Shown here one piece after another: positions 25,853-36,808 of a stretch of DNA of 64,000 nucleotides; the stretch's first letter is position 1; each line of letters opens with the position of its first letter. The stretch lies in contig CM060175.1 in assembly GCA_030549775.1 (NCBI GenBank), positions 40,901,915-40,965,914 of the forward strand, in the 5' to 3' direction. The notes beneath the pieces were generated by a model. The model ran no database searches and was not told the DNA's origin. It was given only the letters and a program-made list of their open reading frames with translations. The translations under genes were made by a program, and so were the position numbers. This stretch comes from Tamarix chinensis (taxonomy: Eukaryota > Streptophyta > Magnoliopsida > Caryophyllales > Tamaricaceae).

Positions 25853-27175
25853 GACTACTAATAGTGACACTTATGTTTCAAGTAATAGAACCCTAGCGTT
25901 TTTAAGATTAAGTCTAGTAATGGTGTTAGTGTTAAAATACTAATACAATGGTTGTAATATCAATAAGTTAAAACACTCCTAGAGGTAGTAATGATAAAAG
26001 TCATATTTTGAATAAATAGTATAAGGGCTCCCATATTTTGTCACCCTAATAGAAATAGCATATGGGTAATAGTAATAATAGAATGACAATAATGTTAAAG
26101 GTGTTAGGTATAGTAAAACAATATTAACATAATTACAATACCTCACATAAGGTTGGGTTAAGTAGGAATAACACTAATAGTGGTAATAATCCTAATGATA
26201 GGAATAATAATAATAATAATACCAACACTAATGGTTAAGTATGATGAAAGCTAGGGTTTTGGAGGGATGATGGCTTGTAAGAAAATAACACATTTAGGAT
26301 AAGGAATTTAATAATGGTAATAATAATAATAATAGTATTAGAAATGTTAATAACAAAGATAATGACACTAACCCTAAGTTAAGTATAATAGGGGTTAGGG
26401 TTGGAAGGGGTGATAGTATGATAACATTAAGGATAATAATAAAAATGGTATTAATTAATAATGATAATAATAATAATAAGTATAATAATACTAATATTAG
26501 TTAAAACTACTATAGGTGGCATAAGAAAAGGGTTTTAGGGTTCGGATGAGTGGAAGACCACCTGAGGACGGTGGTGGTCCGGCGGCGGCGCATGGCGGCG
26601 ATGGCGGCGGCGGTGGAGGAGGAGAAGAGAGGAAAAGGTGGAGGTGGTGGTTAGATGGGAGGGGAAAAGGAGAAGTTTGAGGTGGAGAAGGAAACAGCAG
26701 GTGAAGGGGAGTGGAGTGAGGGTGGTGGCGTGGCAAGGGGTGGCAGCGCGCGCTGGTTGGCGCGACGGCCGAGGGTGGTGGAGAGAGGTGGAAGATGGGG
26801 GAGGAAGGAGGAGAGGGAGGCAGGGGAAGATGGAGGTATGGGAAGGTAGAGGGAGGTCTGCTGGGCATTTTGGAGGGTGGAGGAGGCTCTGGTGGCGGCT
26901 GGGCTGGCAGTGGAAGGCGACGCAAGGGCGGCGAAGGCTGGAGGTGGTGGTTTCGGGATAGGAATTTTGCACGGCTAGGGCGGCACGTGCAGGGCAAGGC
27001 GGAGGGTGGTGGTGGCTTGGTTTTGTCGAGGGAGTTGCATGGATGATAAAGGTGGGCAGCGGTGGCAGCGGCGGTCACCGGTGACGGCGGAAAGCCAGTC
27101 TTTTTGAGGCGGCTGAGAGGTAGGGTTTCGGGGCAAAAATCGAAAAGGGAGCTGATCATGGCTGCCAATGGGGGA

Positions 27176-27183
27176 TATTTATA
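27176..27183 (-). promoter_or_regulatory. TATA box of LTR copy C
   Basis: The reverse strand reads TATAAATA in the same context (after CCCAATTGCC, before a C-rich run) as in copy A. Confidence 0.65.
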
Positions 27184-27956
27184 GGCAATTGGGAGGGGAA
27201 AACGACAAGGGAAGAAAGAGACGTGCGGGGCAGGTGTGCAGGTGGTCGGCCGGTGGCAGGCGGTGCAGGTCCTGCCATGGCAGGTTGGGTCGGGAGGAGG
27301 GGAGAAAAAGGGAAGGGAGATGGCATGCGGGGAGGGTTGTAACACCCCCAAATTTCACTCCTGAAAAAAAAAATTGAAAGATTAAAGCGGAAGCTAGGAG
27401 CGAATTTTAGGAAATGTTACCGCCACATCTAACACAAGATAAATGTCAACCATCTATCTCATATTAGATGCAAGGCTAAAACCTATCAACAATTAAATCC
27501 GAATTTTAAAAGCACAATAGTGTTACGAGAAATTAAAAGTCAATTACAAAATCCTTGGAAATTTCAATACAACACTTGTAACTTCGAAAGATGAATACCA
27601 TTAAACAAAACAAATCTCGAAGAATAAATATCCGGATCGCCTACTCACTCAAGTCAAGTCTTCCACCTCAACTAGTAACCGATCAAACCTGCATAGGAGG
27701 TCTGCTCCCCACCATTGGTGGATCATCACAGGACCCAGTCAATCAAGGTAGTATCAGTACGGGTTCAGTACTGAGTAAGGGCGCAGGTGCGCTAAGGCCA
27801 AGCATACAATCATACCACATAGCACAATCATATAAGTAACATGCGATAACACACAAGATAAGGCCTGAGTACTTTCCGGTGACTTATTATTTATCCTCGT
27901 TAATAATATGTCCATTTCACACATATTCTTTAATAAATCCGTGTAAGTGCGGGAGC

Positions 27957-28505
27957 CCCACTATTATAGCCGGTGGACCGGAATTCAACACTCAGGGCAG
28001 AACGCCTCTGACCACTATTATTACCGGTGTACCAGACTGGCCCCGACTTACATGGTGTTTCGCTGTAAGTACTTAGTATTTTCCCATGGATTACTTCATT
28101 CATATTCATTCAAAGCATTCTTCATTAATCCATGTGAGCACAGGAGCCCCACTATTATAGCCGGTGGACCGGAAATAAACACACAGGGCAGAACACCTTT
28201 AACTACTATTATAGCCGGTGGACCGAAATCAACACCCAGGGCGGAACGCCTCTGGCCTCTATTCTAACCGGTGGACCGGACTGGCCCTGACTCATATGGT
28301 GTTTCACTATAGGTACTTAGTATCTTTCCTGTGGATTAACTTATTCGTTTGGGTCTGTCGAGCCCGAATCCCCCACTATTATAGCCGGTGGACCAGAATA
28401 AACACTCAGGGCAGAATGCCTCTGACCACTATTATAGTCGGTGGACTGAAAATAAACACCCAGGGCAGAACGCCTCTGGCCACTATTCTAACCGGTGGAC
28501 GGACT
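27957..28505 (-). repeat. CCGGTGGACC module array (copy D)
   Basis: About seven modules of the form CCACTATTATAGCCGGTGGA with spacers like CAGGGCAGAACGCCTCTGAC occur in three groups. They match the arrays of copies A to C in unit and spacing. Confidence 0.85.
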
Positions 28506-29939
28506 GGGTCGGGCTCATCAGTCTTTCGCTTTACGTAATTAATCTCTTATCCGTGTCTTATTGAATCACATCACACCCTTGACATGCATGCGGTTGATAC
28601 TCTACTTCTTTCCCCTCCAGAGGGACTATCCCATATTTTGAGACTCGTAGCTCTTATCACACCCGACATCCAACCCCCGTAGACTTAGGTAAAGTAGCAT
28701 ATAGTAAGACACAAACCCCAAGGATATAGGTCATCCCAACACATATGATATCGACTCCTCATGTCCTCATCCCTCTAGGGTTCCTCCTCGGAGGCCCTAA
28801 TCGGACCTATATGGCCCAACTCTTTCGTACTTACCTAAACGTCACTTTGTTCTCCATCTCGCACCTCGTTCTTATTAGAAAATTCCCCAAATGTAATACT
28901 TTATCTCCCTAGTTCACTTGTGACCGACAGGGCCCAGTTGACCATCCAAAACCCTAGTTGACCAGGCCAAACCCTAGCACTTTACTTCCTCAACAAGTAA
29001 TCTCCCTCTTTCACCCCAAAACCTTTTCTCTCATTTAGAAACCCATACTCATCATTTATATAAGTGAATTCTCACTCTCAACCCCATACCCCCTCCTTCC
29101 TTGATCACTTTTACCCTTGTACCCTCCAAATTCCCCATTCTCTCTCAAACCCTAATCAAGCCCCTTAGACACCCTTACATCAACCCATGCAAAATTTTGC
29201 ACCCAAGTCTCCAATCACTCTTAGACTCTCCCAAATCTTACTTACAACCCAAATCAACTTTTCCCACATAGGGGTCACGCCTATGCAAGATCTAGTCCCC
29301 CCATGCAAACTTCCCCTAAGGTCCACTTTCCCGTGTTCTTTTATTATCATTTCATGCTACCAACCCTAGCATGCATGTCCTAGAGGGCCATATCTTGTCA
29401 CATCATCAACATCAAATATCAACATAGAACATGTCATACTCATATAATGTAAGGCACACACATCATACCTCATTATCCACGTTGCGCTACACAAAACGGG
29501 TTATTCATAACACATGCATAATACACATTATCATGGCATACTCATCATTCATCAACACATTATATTACACATAGCACAAGGCCATAGCTTCGTCCTTACC
29601 TAACACGACACCGGTCTTGGAGCACGTTCCTACGCCTCCTCCGGATGTCGACTTGATTTGCCTATAAGAGGGGAACACTAGAGGTTAATTTTCCTCTAAC
29701 CAAACACTATTCTTCTACCTTACTCTTATCTTTAACTTACCTTTAGGGCTAAAAATAAAATATTACTTTTATAAGTAAAGGTATGGTCATTATTCTTAAG
29801 GTAGCTAATCTGGCTACTACTAATAAAAGTAGGTCTTAATAGCTACAATATTTTAAAAGAAATTTTAATAATATTTATTATTAATGGTAGTAGTTTAATG
29901 TTACTAATAACGGTGATAGTAGTAGCGATAGTGAGGTTA

Positions 29940-30190
29940 AGGATATATGAAATATTACTAATAGTGACAAGGAACTAAAATGAAAATAATAATAATAACC
30001 ATGATAATAATGATAATAGTAACACTATTAATAATAACAATAAGGATGTTAAAATAATAATACTAAAGTTATAGGTCATTAATAATATTAGTACTAACAA
30101 TTATAAGTAAATCAAGGTTAGGTTGAATAATGATAATAATAATAAGGATAACGATAATAATAATAACATTAATAATAATACTAATAATAC
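29940..30190. repeat. AAT-rich triplet tract in LTR copy D
   Basis: Runs of AATAATAAT and GATAAT triplets precede the GA-rich part, in the position typical of this LTR family. Confidence 0.8.
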
Positions 30191-32223
30191 TTCTAAAAAT
30201 AATTAGCATTTGTATAACAAGGATTTAGGGGTTGGGGAGTTTAGAGGACCACCTAGGGGTGTTGGTGGCACAGGTGGCGGTGCACGGCACACGGCGGCGG
30301 CGGCGACGTTGGGGGGAGAAGAAAGGTGGAGAAGTGGTGGAGGGGGAAGGAAGGAAAAGGAGGGGTTGGTAGGGGAAACAGAGGGTCTAGGGAGGTAGAG
30401 GGGGTGCTGGAAGTGGCGGCACGGCGGTGGGCGGCGGTGAGAAGGGCGGCGGAGTTTGAGGCTGGCTTGGTCGGGAAGGGTACTTTGCACGCCTAGGGTG
30501 GCGCATGCAGAGCAAACCGAGGGGTGAGGGAGGCCTGGGTTGGTGGAGGATGATGCAAGGAAGGGTTTCGGGGGTGGATCGAGCGGTGGCGATGGGCGGC
30601 GGCGACGGGGTGGCTGTCTGAAGTAGGGGCGGCGCAAGGTGATTTCTGAGCTTTTGGTTTCGAAAACCCCCGAAGTTAGATCCTTGGGGGGTATTTCTAG
30701 GCTCGAAATGGGGGAGAATCGAGAGAGGGGACAAGGGAAGGCAGATCAGGCGGCGATTCGGGCACGTCGGCCGGCGGTGGTAGGCCGACGCAAGTTTGCC
30801 ATGGCAGACCTGTGGGCTGGTCGGGAAAAGAAAAGAAAATGTGTGGGGTAGCCTAGGAGCGATGGGGGGTGTTGGCTGGTCGAGGGAGGGTAGCTGGAAG
30901 GGCAGGAAGGGGGAAGGCGGCGACGCAGGCGGCGAAGACAGGCAGTCGGCGTAGAGGGGGATGGCGGCGTGTTGCAGGTCGTGCGCGGGAGGAAGAAAAG
31001 GGTAAAGGGGCTGGACTGGTCGGTCCATGGGAGAAAAAGAAAGAGAACTGGCTGGGCGGTTTGGGCGAAGGTGCAGCGGCGGGCCTAGCGTGCGAGACGG
31101 GGGGAAGACAACTGATCTGGGCCGGTGGGCTGGCCCAGTCGGGGGAAATGGGGGAGAGAAGGGAGAAAGGAGAGGGGGGAGAGAAAAAAAAAAGAAAAAA
31201 AGAAAAGAGAAGGAAAATAAGGGAGAAAAAGGGATTAAGGAAAATAATTAAGGAAGAAAATTAAAATAACTTATGGGGTGAGTTATATTATTTTTGGTAG
31301 ATAATTAAAATTTGAGTGATTTATCTTAATATGTCTTATTATATTAGTTTAGAAAGGTAGCTTTTAGAAAAATATTGTTTTGAACCTTATTTAAATAAAA
31401 TGGGTATGATAAAATAGTAATTTATTTATTTTAATTTATTAAACACTCACATCTAATTTGGTATACTTAAAACCCACAAAATAATTAAGTTAAATAAATT
31501 TAAAAGGCAAAATCCTCAACGTACTTAAATTAAATAAGTCTAAGAGTTAAATTATCCCTAATAAAAGTAATTTATTAAATTATAGGCTTTTAAAATTTTT
31601 GGGGGATTACAAGGGTAGCTGTGGAGCTTGTTGGGGTGAAAAAGGGAAAGTAAACGACGAGAAGGGTAGGGGAGGACGGTCGGTCGAGGGGAAAGAAAGA
31701 AAAGAAAGAGGGGGCGGTTCGGCCGACTAGGGGCAACGGGCGACGAAGGGGCTGGTAGGCCTGGCACGCGGGACAGGCCAGGAAGGAAGGGAGATTTGGG
31801 CTGACGGGCTGGCCCAAACCGGGGGATGAGAAGAAAAAAAGTAAAGGAGGAAGAAAGAAAAAGAAAAGAAAGGAGAAAAAGGGAAAAAGGGAAATGGAAA
31901 ATGATAAAGTGGTTGGGTTGGGGGTATTTGGTCTTTATTTATTTATATAATTAATTTAGATATTTAATTTTAATAATAATTATTTTAATTATAATAATTA
32001 AATCCATTTTAAAATTAGTTAGGCTATTTTGGATAAATTGTCCTTAACTTCCATTTTAATTAGTAAAATGTCCAAAATTTTCTAAATAATTTATTTATTA
32101 TTTTCTCCTTATTTTCCTCAATTAATTTCCTCTTTATTTAATGAAGTAATATATTTTCTTAATTTTCTCTAATAAATCATCATTTTGCCATAATTCCTAA
32201 ATTAGGATTTTTGGGATATTACA

Positions 32224-33070
32224 GTAATCAACTGGGGGTAACTACACATTGATTTCAAATAGAGTATGTGGGTATTAAATCCTACTACAAATTGTTGTTA
32301 TCATGTCAGCACAGATAGGAACACCCAAACAACTCCCTATCTTGCTTAGAGAATCAGCCGACTAATGTGCTAATGGAAAACCATGTAATGTTACCTATAG
32401 AAGCATCCTTCTCCATTTAGTGTCATCAAACGGTACATTTGGATTCCCACATCAAAGCATTAGAGGTCTTACTCCAAACGATCAAAACGGCTTCTCTAAG
32501 GTGATCAAGCAATCCTGTGTAAATTCAAATCTGAACAGAATGAAGCCCTATTCATGGTGATAGATTTTTAGGGTAGCAACCTTCGTCCACATGTTTGTTA
32601 CATATTTGCTAATCTAAGCATAAGTTGGTTGGAACCCCGCTACCATACCTATAATGTATGGTCCAATTCTTTTCTTCCAACTCAATCTCTTGTCTCTACA
32701 ATACCACTTTTGTCTCTCCATTTTCAATCACAGGAGGTGCATAGGTTAAATTAAGCACTGATTTATCATATTGATTCTGCATCAACATATCTTTCCAACT
32801 TAATGCCAACAACTCAAAGTTCTTAGATGAATTGATAGTCATTGGTAGATAGTTCACAGAAGGATCAACTAGGACTGGGGATTCAACATCAATATTGTTC
32901 GCATCCTGAGGAGTAGGAGAATCCAACATTCGATAAGGGATACCCTCTATTTCATTATGGTTCGGACCGTTTGTAGGAGATTTCAATTTAGAGTTTAGAC
33001 AAGATGGGATCTTCTTCGCCAGAGTCACCATTGGAGGAGAAATCTTGGTCTGGTGGTTATTCCTAGCCAT
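32224..33070 (-). pseudogene. LINE ORF1 N-terminal part (DUF4283-like)
   Basis: The natural start is the reverse-strand ATG at 33070 (MARNNHQTK). A longer frame starting at 33103 is an artefact, because its first codons lie in the inserted solo LTR. A stop falls at 32696. Beyond it the reverse strand still encodes a DUF4283-like pattern: WKKR, GMVAGFQPTYA, MWTKVATLKIY, GFILFRFE, LEKPF, SFGVRPLMLW, and VTLHGFPLAH followed by LSKIGSCLGVP, with stops at several positions where Trp is usual. ORF1 encodes the RNA-binding coat of the LINE. It is continued at 12734-13152. Confidence 0.8.
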
Positions 33071-33086
33071 TTCTATGAAATCCAGC

Positions 33087-33953
33087 TGATGTGGTTTTAT
33101 CAAAGTAGTCAGAAGGTTGGATCAAAGATTGTATTAGAAACTATCACCCATGAATTAATGCAAAAGAAACGAAGTAATTAGCTAGAGTATAGGTGAAGAA
33201 ATTGATTGACAAAGTTGAAGATACTCGACAGATTTGACTTGGTCTTCAAATGTGTCGAGTTTGAAGATTAATTGAGGAAGGTAGAATCCTAAATTTCCCT
33301 TGCCCAATGTCGACCCAAAAGTGAGGATAGACTTTAGCTAATGTAGCTCAAAGTTTGATCACAAAATCATATCTTTTATTCATTCAAAATTCTCTTACAA
33401 ATGCTGCACACAAGAGTTTATATAGGAGAGGAGATAGTCGGTGGTTAACATGCCTAAACCAGCAGAGTATTTCCCTTAATCCAAGCCCATTTATCATGGT
33501 TGAATTAATCACATATTAAACTTAGTATAAAGCATAATATAATTGGTTAAATGATACTAAGGATTAAAATTACAAAGCTATACAATTGACTAAGATACAT
33601 ACATGAAATTATATCAATACCCTAACTTACAAATACACTTAGGATTAGGGTTTACAACAAGTTAATACAAATAATGAATATCATCACTATATCTTCTTGT
33701 TGTAAAGTATCATCCCATGTATTCCATAGTCTTGCATGCTTTGAATACTTGTACACATTGAAGTGCGTTAACATTTTCTTCTTGTAAATATATGGCATAC
33801 CTACAAGAACAACTTGAATGTTCTTCAATATCAAGCATATAAGAATTATCAAGAACATTTAACATGATTGGCTCCAACATTAAGAAAGCTAAATCTTCCT
33901 TACCTTGAGAGTTAATATGAACATCATTAGGTTCATTGGATGCTCCTGCATCA
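33087..33953 (-). mobile_element. solo LTR of the CRM-like gypsy family, 867 bp
   Basis: The plus strand opens TGATGTGGTTTTATCAAAGT and closes GCTCCTGCATCA. This is the reverse complement of the LTRs of the gypsy element at 55070-60269 (start TGATGYARGARCAT, end GATAAAACAYATCA). A perfect CCAGC duplication flanks it (33082-33086, 33954-33958). The insertion lies about 17 bases upstream of the LINE ORF1 start codon. In LTR orientation the first 200 bases encode the same C-terminal pol extension seen in the complete elements. Confidence 0.88.
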
Positions 33954-33997
33954 CCAGCAATAAAAAGGAATTTAGTGCAATCTCAAAACTTCTTTTT

Positions 33998-34585
33998 GTT
34001 TACATTAATTCAGTAATTTATAGTTATCTTTTCATTCTTATATTAGCATAAAATATAGTAGTATTTAGTCATAGCTGGTTATATATTATTTATGAGATAC
34101 AATTTTTAAAGGTATGTGAAAAGGAAAGTGATCTAAGAAATTATGTTATAAATATTATATTTAAAAATTCATCATTGCGTATGTTTTTTTTAATTAATTA
34201 GTGTCTAAAATACATAATATTTAATTTCAATTCACTATCTAATTTTGTAAATATATCTATCCTCTCATAATTTTACCAATATTCAAATTATTATATTATA
34301 GATTTTAAAAATTCAACTCTATGCATCGTATGGGTATAAATCTAATACTTCGTCTATTTTATAATAAATGTCATCATATATTTTGAAGATGAACTTTGAT
34401 ATTTTTTTTTCAAATTATATGTATACAAAAAATATTTTATAAATTTTTATATTATTTAATAAAGTAATAGAAGCAGTCTTTAATTTATAATTTTTAACCT
34501 TTATTTAAAAATAACAAAGCAATTAATATATATAATAAAAAAAAGTGAGGATAAATTAGAAAGTAAGCTTTAACTTTTAATCTTC
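33998..34585. other. AT-rich spacer between LINE and gypsy element A
   Basis: Very AT-rich DNA with no frames or repeats of note. It ends at the TCTTC target copy of the gypsy element. Confidence 0.5.
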
Positions 34586-35645
34586 TGATGTAGGAGCATA
34601 TAGTCAAGGCTTAGAATTTATTATTATGGAAATTATTATCCTCTATTTAGAGAGGATTCCCTACAAATTTGTAGGCAAATGGATGACTACATTGTTAGTT
34701 ATAGACGAAACTTGTAAAATAAGTCACTAGCGATAGAGGCTTGTGCATGGCATGCATAGATGATAAAAATGTAATGCATGCAAGGGATGAACATGGAATC
34801 TACATAAGGAGAATTTAATAAAAAATTTGGACATGCAATATGGAGTATTATCACATTAATAATTGTTAAAAAGAAAAGAAAGTTGAATTAGTATAAAAAA
34901 AAGTGGCTTAATTCTATCTTTTAGGGTTATCTTATTCTATCCTTTGAGTATGCTTAGAGTAGGGATCAAGCTAATGTTTTTTGTCGATTCTTATCAAATT
35001 TATAAGAGGATTATTTTTTTTAATATTAATTAGTTCCAATGGTTATACAAAACATAGGAGTATACAATACAAAATGAGGCGAAAAAATTGATGAAATTGC
35101 AAACTTTGCCTAATTGAATTCTATGTGAGTTCTTCTTAATTTTAATCAAATATATGTGAGTGATTAATATTGAAATCCTTAATCTCTTTGTTTGTGTGAA
35201 TTAGAGATTAAGATATATCCTTCAAACCTACGCCATTCAAACCCTAATCGCCATATACAATTGCCATCATCATCATTCTCAACATTTATCTTTTACTTTA
35301 TTTTATCTATTTCCAGACCTAAGATAATAATAATATTATTATCAAACAGTCATCCTTAAAATATTTACTTTAAATTCTAATCATCAGGTCATCATATTTC
35401 AAATATCTCATCATCATAATATTCATATCATTACTAAGCCCTATTCATAAACCTTAACCCTGGCCCTCGAACCAAACAATCCCAAACCCTTCATCATTCG
35501 AGCATCATCATCATTAATTCTACCTTTTAGAATCATCATCATCATCATCATATCTTCATCATCTTCAAATCATCATGACCATTAAATAACCCTAACTAAA
35601 CCATAATACCACCCAAATCATAATTTTATATTCCTACATACATTA
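34586..35645 (+). repeat. 5' LTR of gypsy element A
   Basis: This direct repeat of 40889-41945 shows clear stretches of identity (for example around ATCATCATCATCATATC and ATTCCTACAYACAT). It begins TGATG and ends with ACATTA where CA is expected. The two LTRs differ at many positions, which indicates an old insertion. Confidence 0.88.
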
Positions 35646-35649
35646 ATTT

Positions 35650-35661
35650 TGGTATCGAAGC
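35650..35661 (+). promoter_or_regulatory. primer binding site, initiator tRNA-Met type
   Basis: TGGTATCGAAGC lies four bases after the 5' LTR. It resembles the TGGTATCAGAGC complement of initiator tRNA-Met used by plant gypsy elements. Confidence 0.75.
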
Positions 35662-35829
35662 TCAGGTTGTGGTGTAGTGTGACATACACGATTAATATCC
35701 AAAATTTACTCCAAGTTTCTTTAAAAACCAAGTTCCTACTTCTAGATTCAATGAGGTTCCAATATTTAAATTTTGGGTTACTTGAGAGAGCATTTTTTTG
35801 AAGTACATCATTCATGGGTGTAAAGAAGG

Positions 35830-36808
35830 AATGGTGATACAAGGAGAAGATTTGAGGGACATTCTCAAGGAATTAATGGAGAATATTGAGGAAGTTAAGC
35901 TACATATGGGTATGATGGAAGCCTCACAATCCCAAGGATCACATGTCCAACATCAAAACTGAAGAGATCAAGTAGAAGAAAATTGTAGAAGGGAAGCACA
36001 TGATCGAATGGAGGAAGGAGGAAAAGAAAGTGTGGAAAACTATGCATGAGCTCATAAACTTCAAGAAAATCATAAGATGATGTGGAGAAGGGGATTCAAT
36101 TTGACATAACTAATTTTTAAGTTTATCTTGATCCAAAATATTTTCTTTAATTGTTGTAAATTGTTGAATCTATCTTTTATTATAAGGGGCTTGATGATGA
36201 GAAAAGATGTCAAATTGCCATATTGAAATTTAAGAAGTTTTCTAGAGTATGGTATGCCAATTTGAAGAAAATAAGAGAAATAAAGGGAAACACAAAAATA
36301 AGATCATAGGAGAAATTGAAAAAGCATTTAAATAGAAAATCTATGCCTAGAGATTATGAGTAAGAAAATTTCATTAACATGACTTCTTTGAGGCAAAGGT
36401 TGCTTGGAGTGGAGGAGTACATGAGAGCTTGAAAGATTAGCTCTTATTTGTGATGTTCAAGAAAGAGAAGAGCAAATATGTGCTAGATTTATTGGAGGTC
36501 TAAATATGAATATTAGAGAGAAGGTGGAGGTGTATCCTTATGAGTTATTTAAATACTTGACAAAATTAATAATCAAATTTGAGAAGCAATTAAAGAGAAC
36601 CAAGCCACCAAACACATCAACCAATGCAACATATGGTTCGAAATTCAAGGGGGTGTTGAAGTCATCATCCTCTCAAGACACAATTCAAGACAACACTAGA
36701 AGGTTCAATCATAAAAAAAAAGGCAAGGAAAAGATGGTTGATAAGGTGAACAAGAAATGTTTCAAGTATAGAGGATATCATCATTTTGCTCGGGATTGTC
36801 TAAATTAA
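35830..36808 (+). pseudogene. gag pseudogene of gypsy element A
   Basis: The frame opens at 35830 (MVIQGEDLRDIL), followed by a stop. Gag-core phrases follow in other frames: DDEKRCQIAILKFKKFSRVWY, EKLKKHL, MTSLRQRLLGVEEYMRA. The last part (36506-36808) is open and ends with the nucleocapsid knuckle CFKYRGYHHFARDC, in which the second zinc-binding Cys is replaced by Tyr. Gag would form the virus-like particle and bind element RNA. This copy is not translatable as one protein. Confidence 0.82.

Larger units (their letters stand above)
27338..31611 (-). mobile_element. giant-family solo LTR (copy D), 4274 bp, inside copy C
   Basis: It opens TGTAACACCCCCAAATTTC and closes GGGGGATTACA. Perfect target duplications AGGGT flank it (27333-27337, 31612-31616), and copy C reads through. 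In LTR orientation it has an AT-rich start, a CT-rich part (about 30200-31260), a triplet-rich tract (29940-30190), a conserved block with TAGAGGGCCATA, and a module array. The terminal stretch (27338-27480) differs from copies A to C and reads like the degenerate remnant at 53154, so it belongs to a distinct subfamily. The site matching the TATA box is changed (CTAGAAATA near 30692). Confidence 0.85.
13153..32223 (-). mobile_element. giant solo LTR (copy C), about 4.98 kb net, in LINE ORF1
   Basis: The plus strand opens TGTAACACCCCCTAAATT-like at 13153 and closes GGGATATTACA at 32223. The target duplication GTAAT is perfect (13148-13152 and 32224-32228). The unit exists as three segments: 13153-15092, 24904-27332 and 31617-32223. 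They read continuously across the inserted copies A and D, and the junctions match the uninterrupted stretch in copy A (for example across the phrase ACTACCCTCCCC near 15795). Reverse-strand order is AT-rich start, CT-rich part with TATA box at 27176-27183, a long (ATT)n tract, the CCGGTGGACC module array and the terminal hairpin. There are no retroviral-type proteins, so I read it as a solo LTR left by recombination. Confidence 0.85.
6380..33985 (-). mobile_element. L1-like LINE, full length, split by four insertions
   Basis: After removing the inserted units the reverse-strand element is about 4.8 kb. In element orientation it contains a 5' leader, ORF1 (DUF4283-like plus CCHC finger), ORF2 with APE endonuclease and reverse transcriptase, a zf-RVT finger and a 3' region. 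The plus-strand T run at about 6375-6381 would be its poly(A). The 12-base string AAACTTCTTTTT occurs just outside both ends (6368-6379 and 33986-33997), which fits a LINE target duplication, although its T-rich half overlaps the poly(A) run. Insertions at 7903, 13153 and 33087 have their own target duplications, so the LINE is older than all of them. Stops often replace expected Trp codons, so it is inactive. Confidence 0.85.

Noticed and set aside
13153..32223. Giant units as DNA transposons with terminal inverted repeats
   Set aside because: The ends are only about 15 bases of imperfect inverted repeat with a 5-bp duplication and TG..CA, which is normal for gypsy LTRs, and a TATA box and directional layout fit an LTR better. 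Not fully excluded.
32696..33103. LINE ORF1 starting at 33103
   Set aside because: The first codons come from the solo LTR inserted at 33087. The natural start is the Met at 33070.
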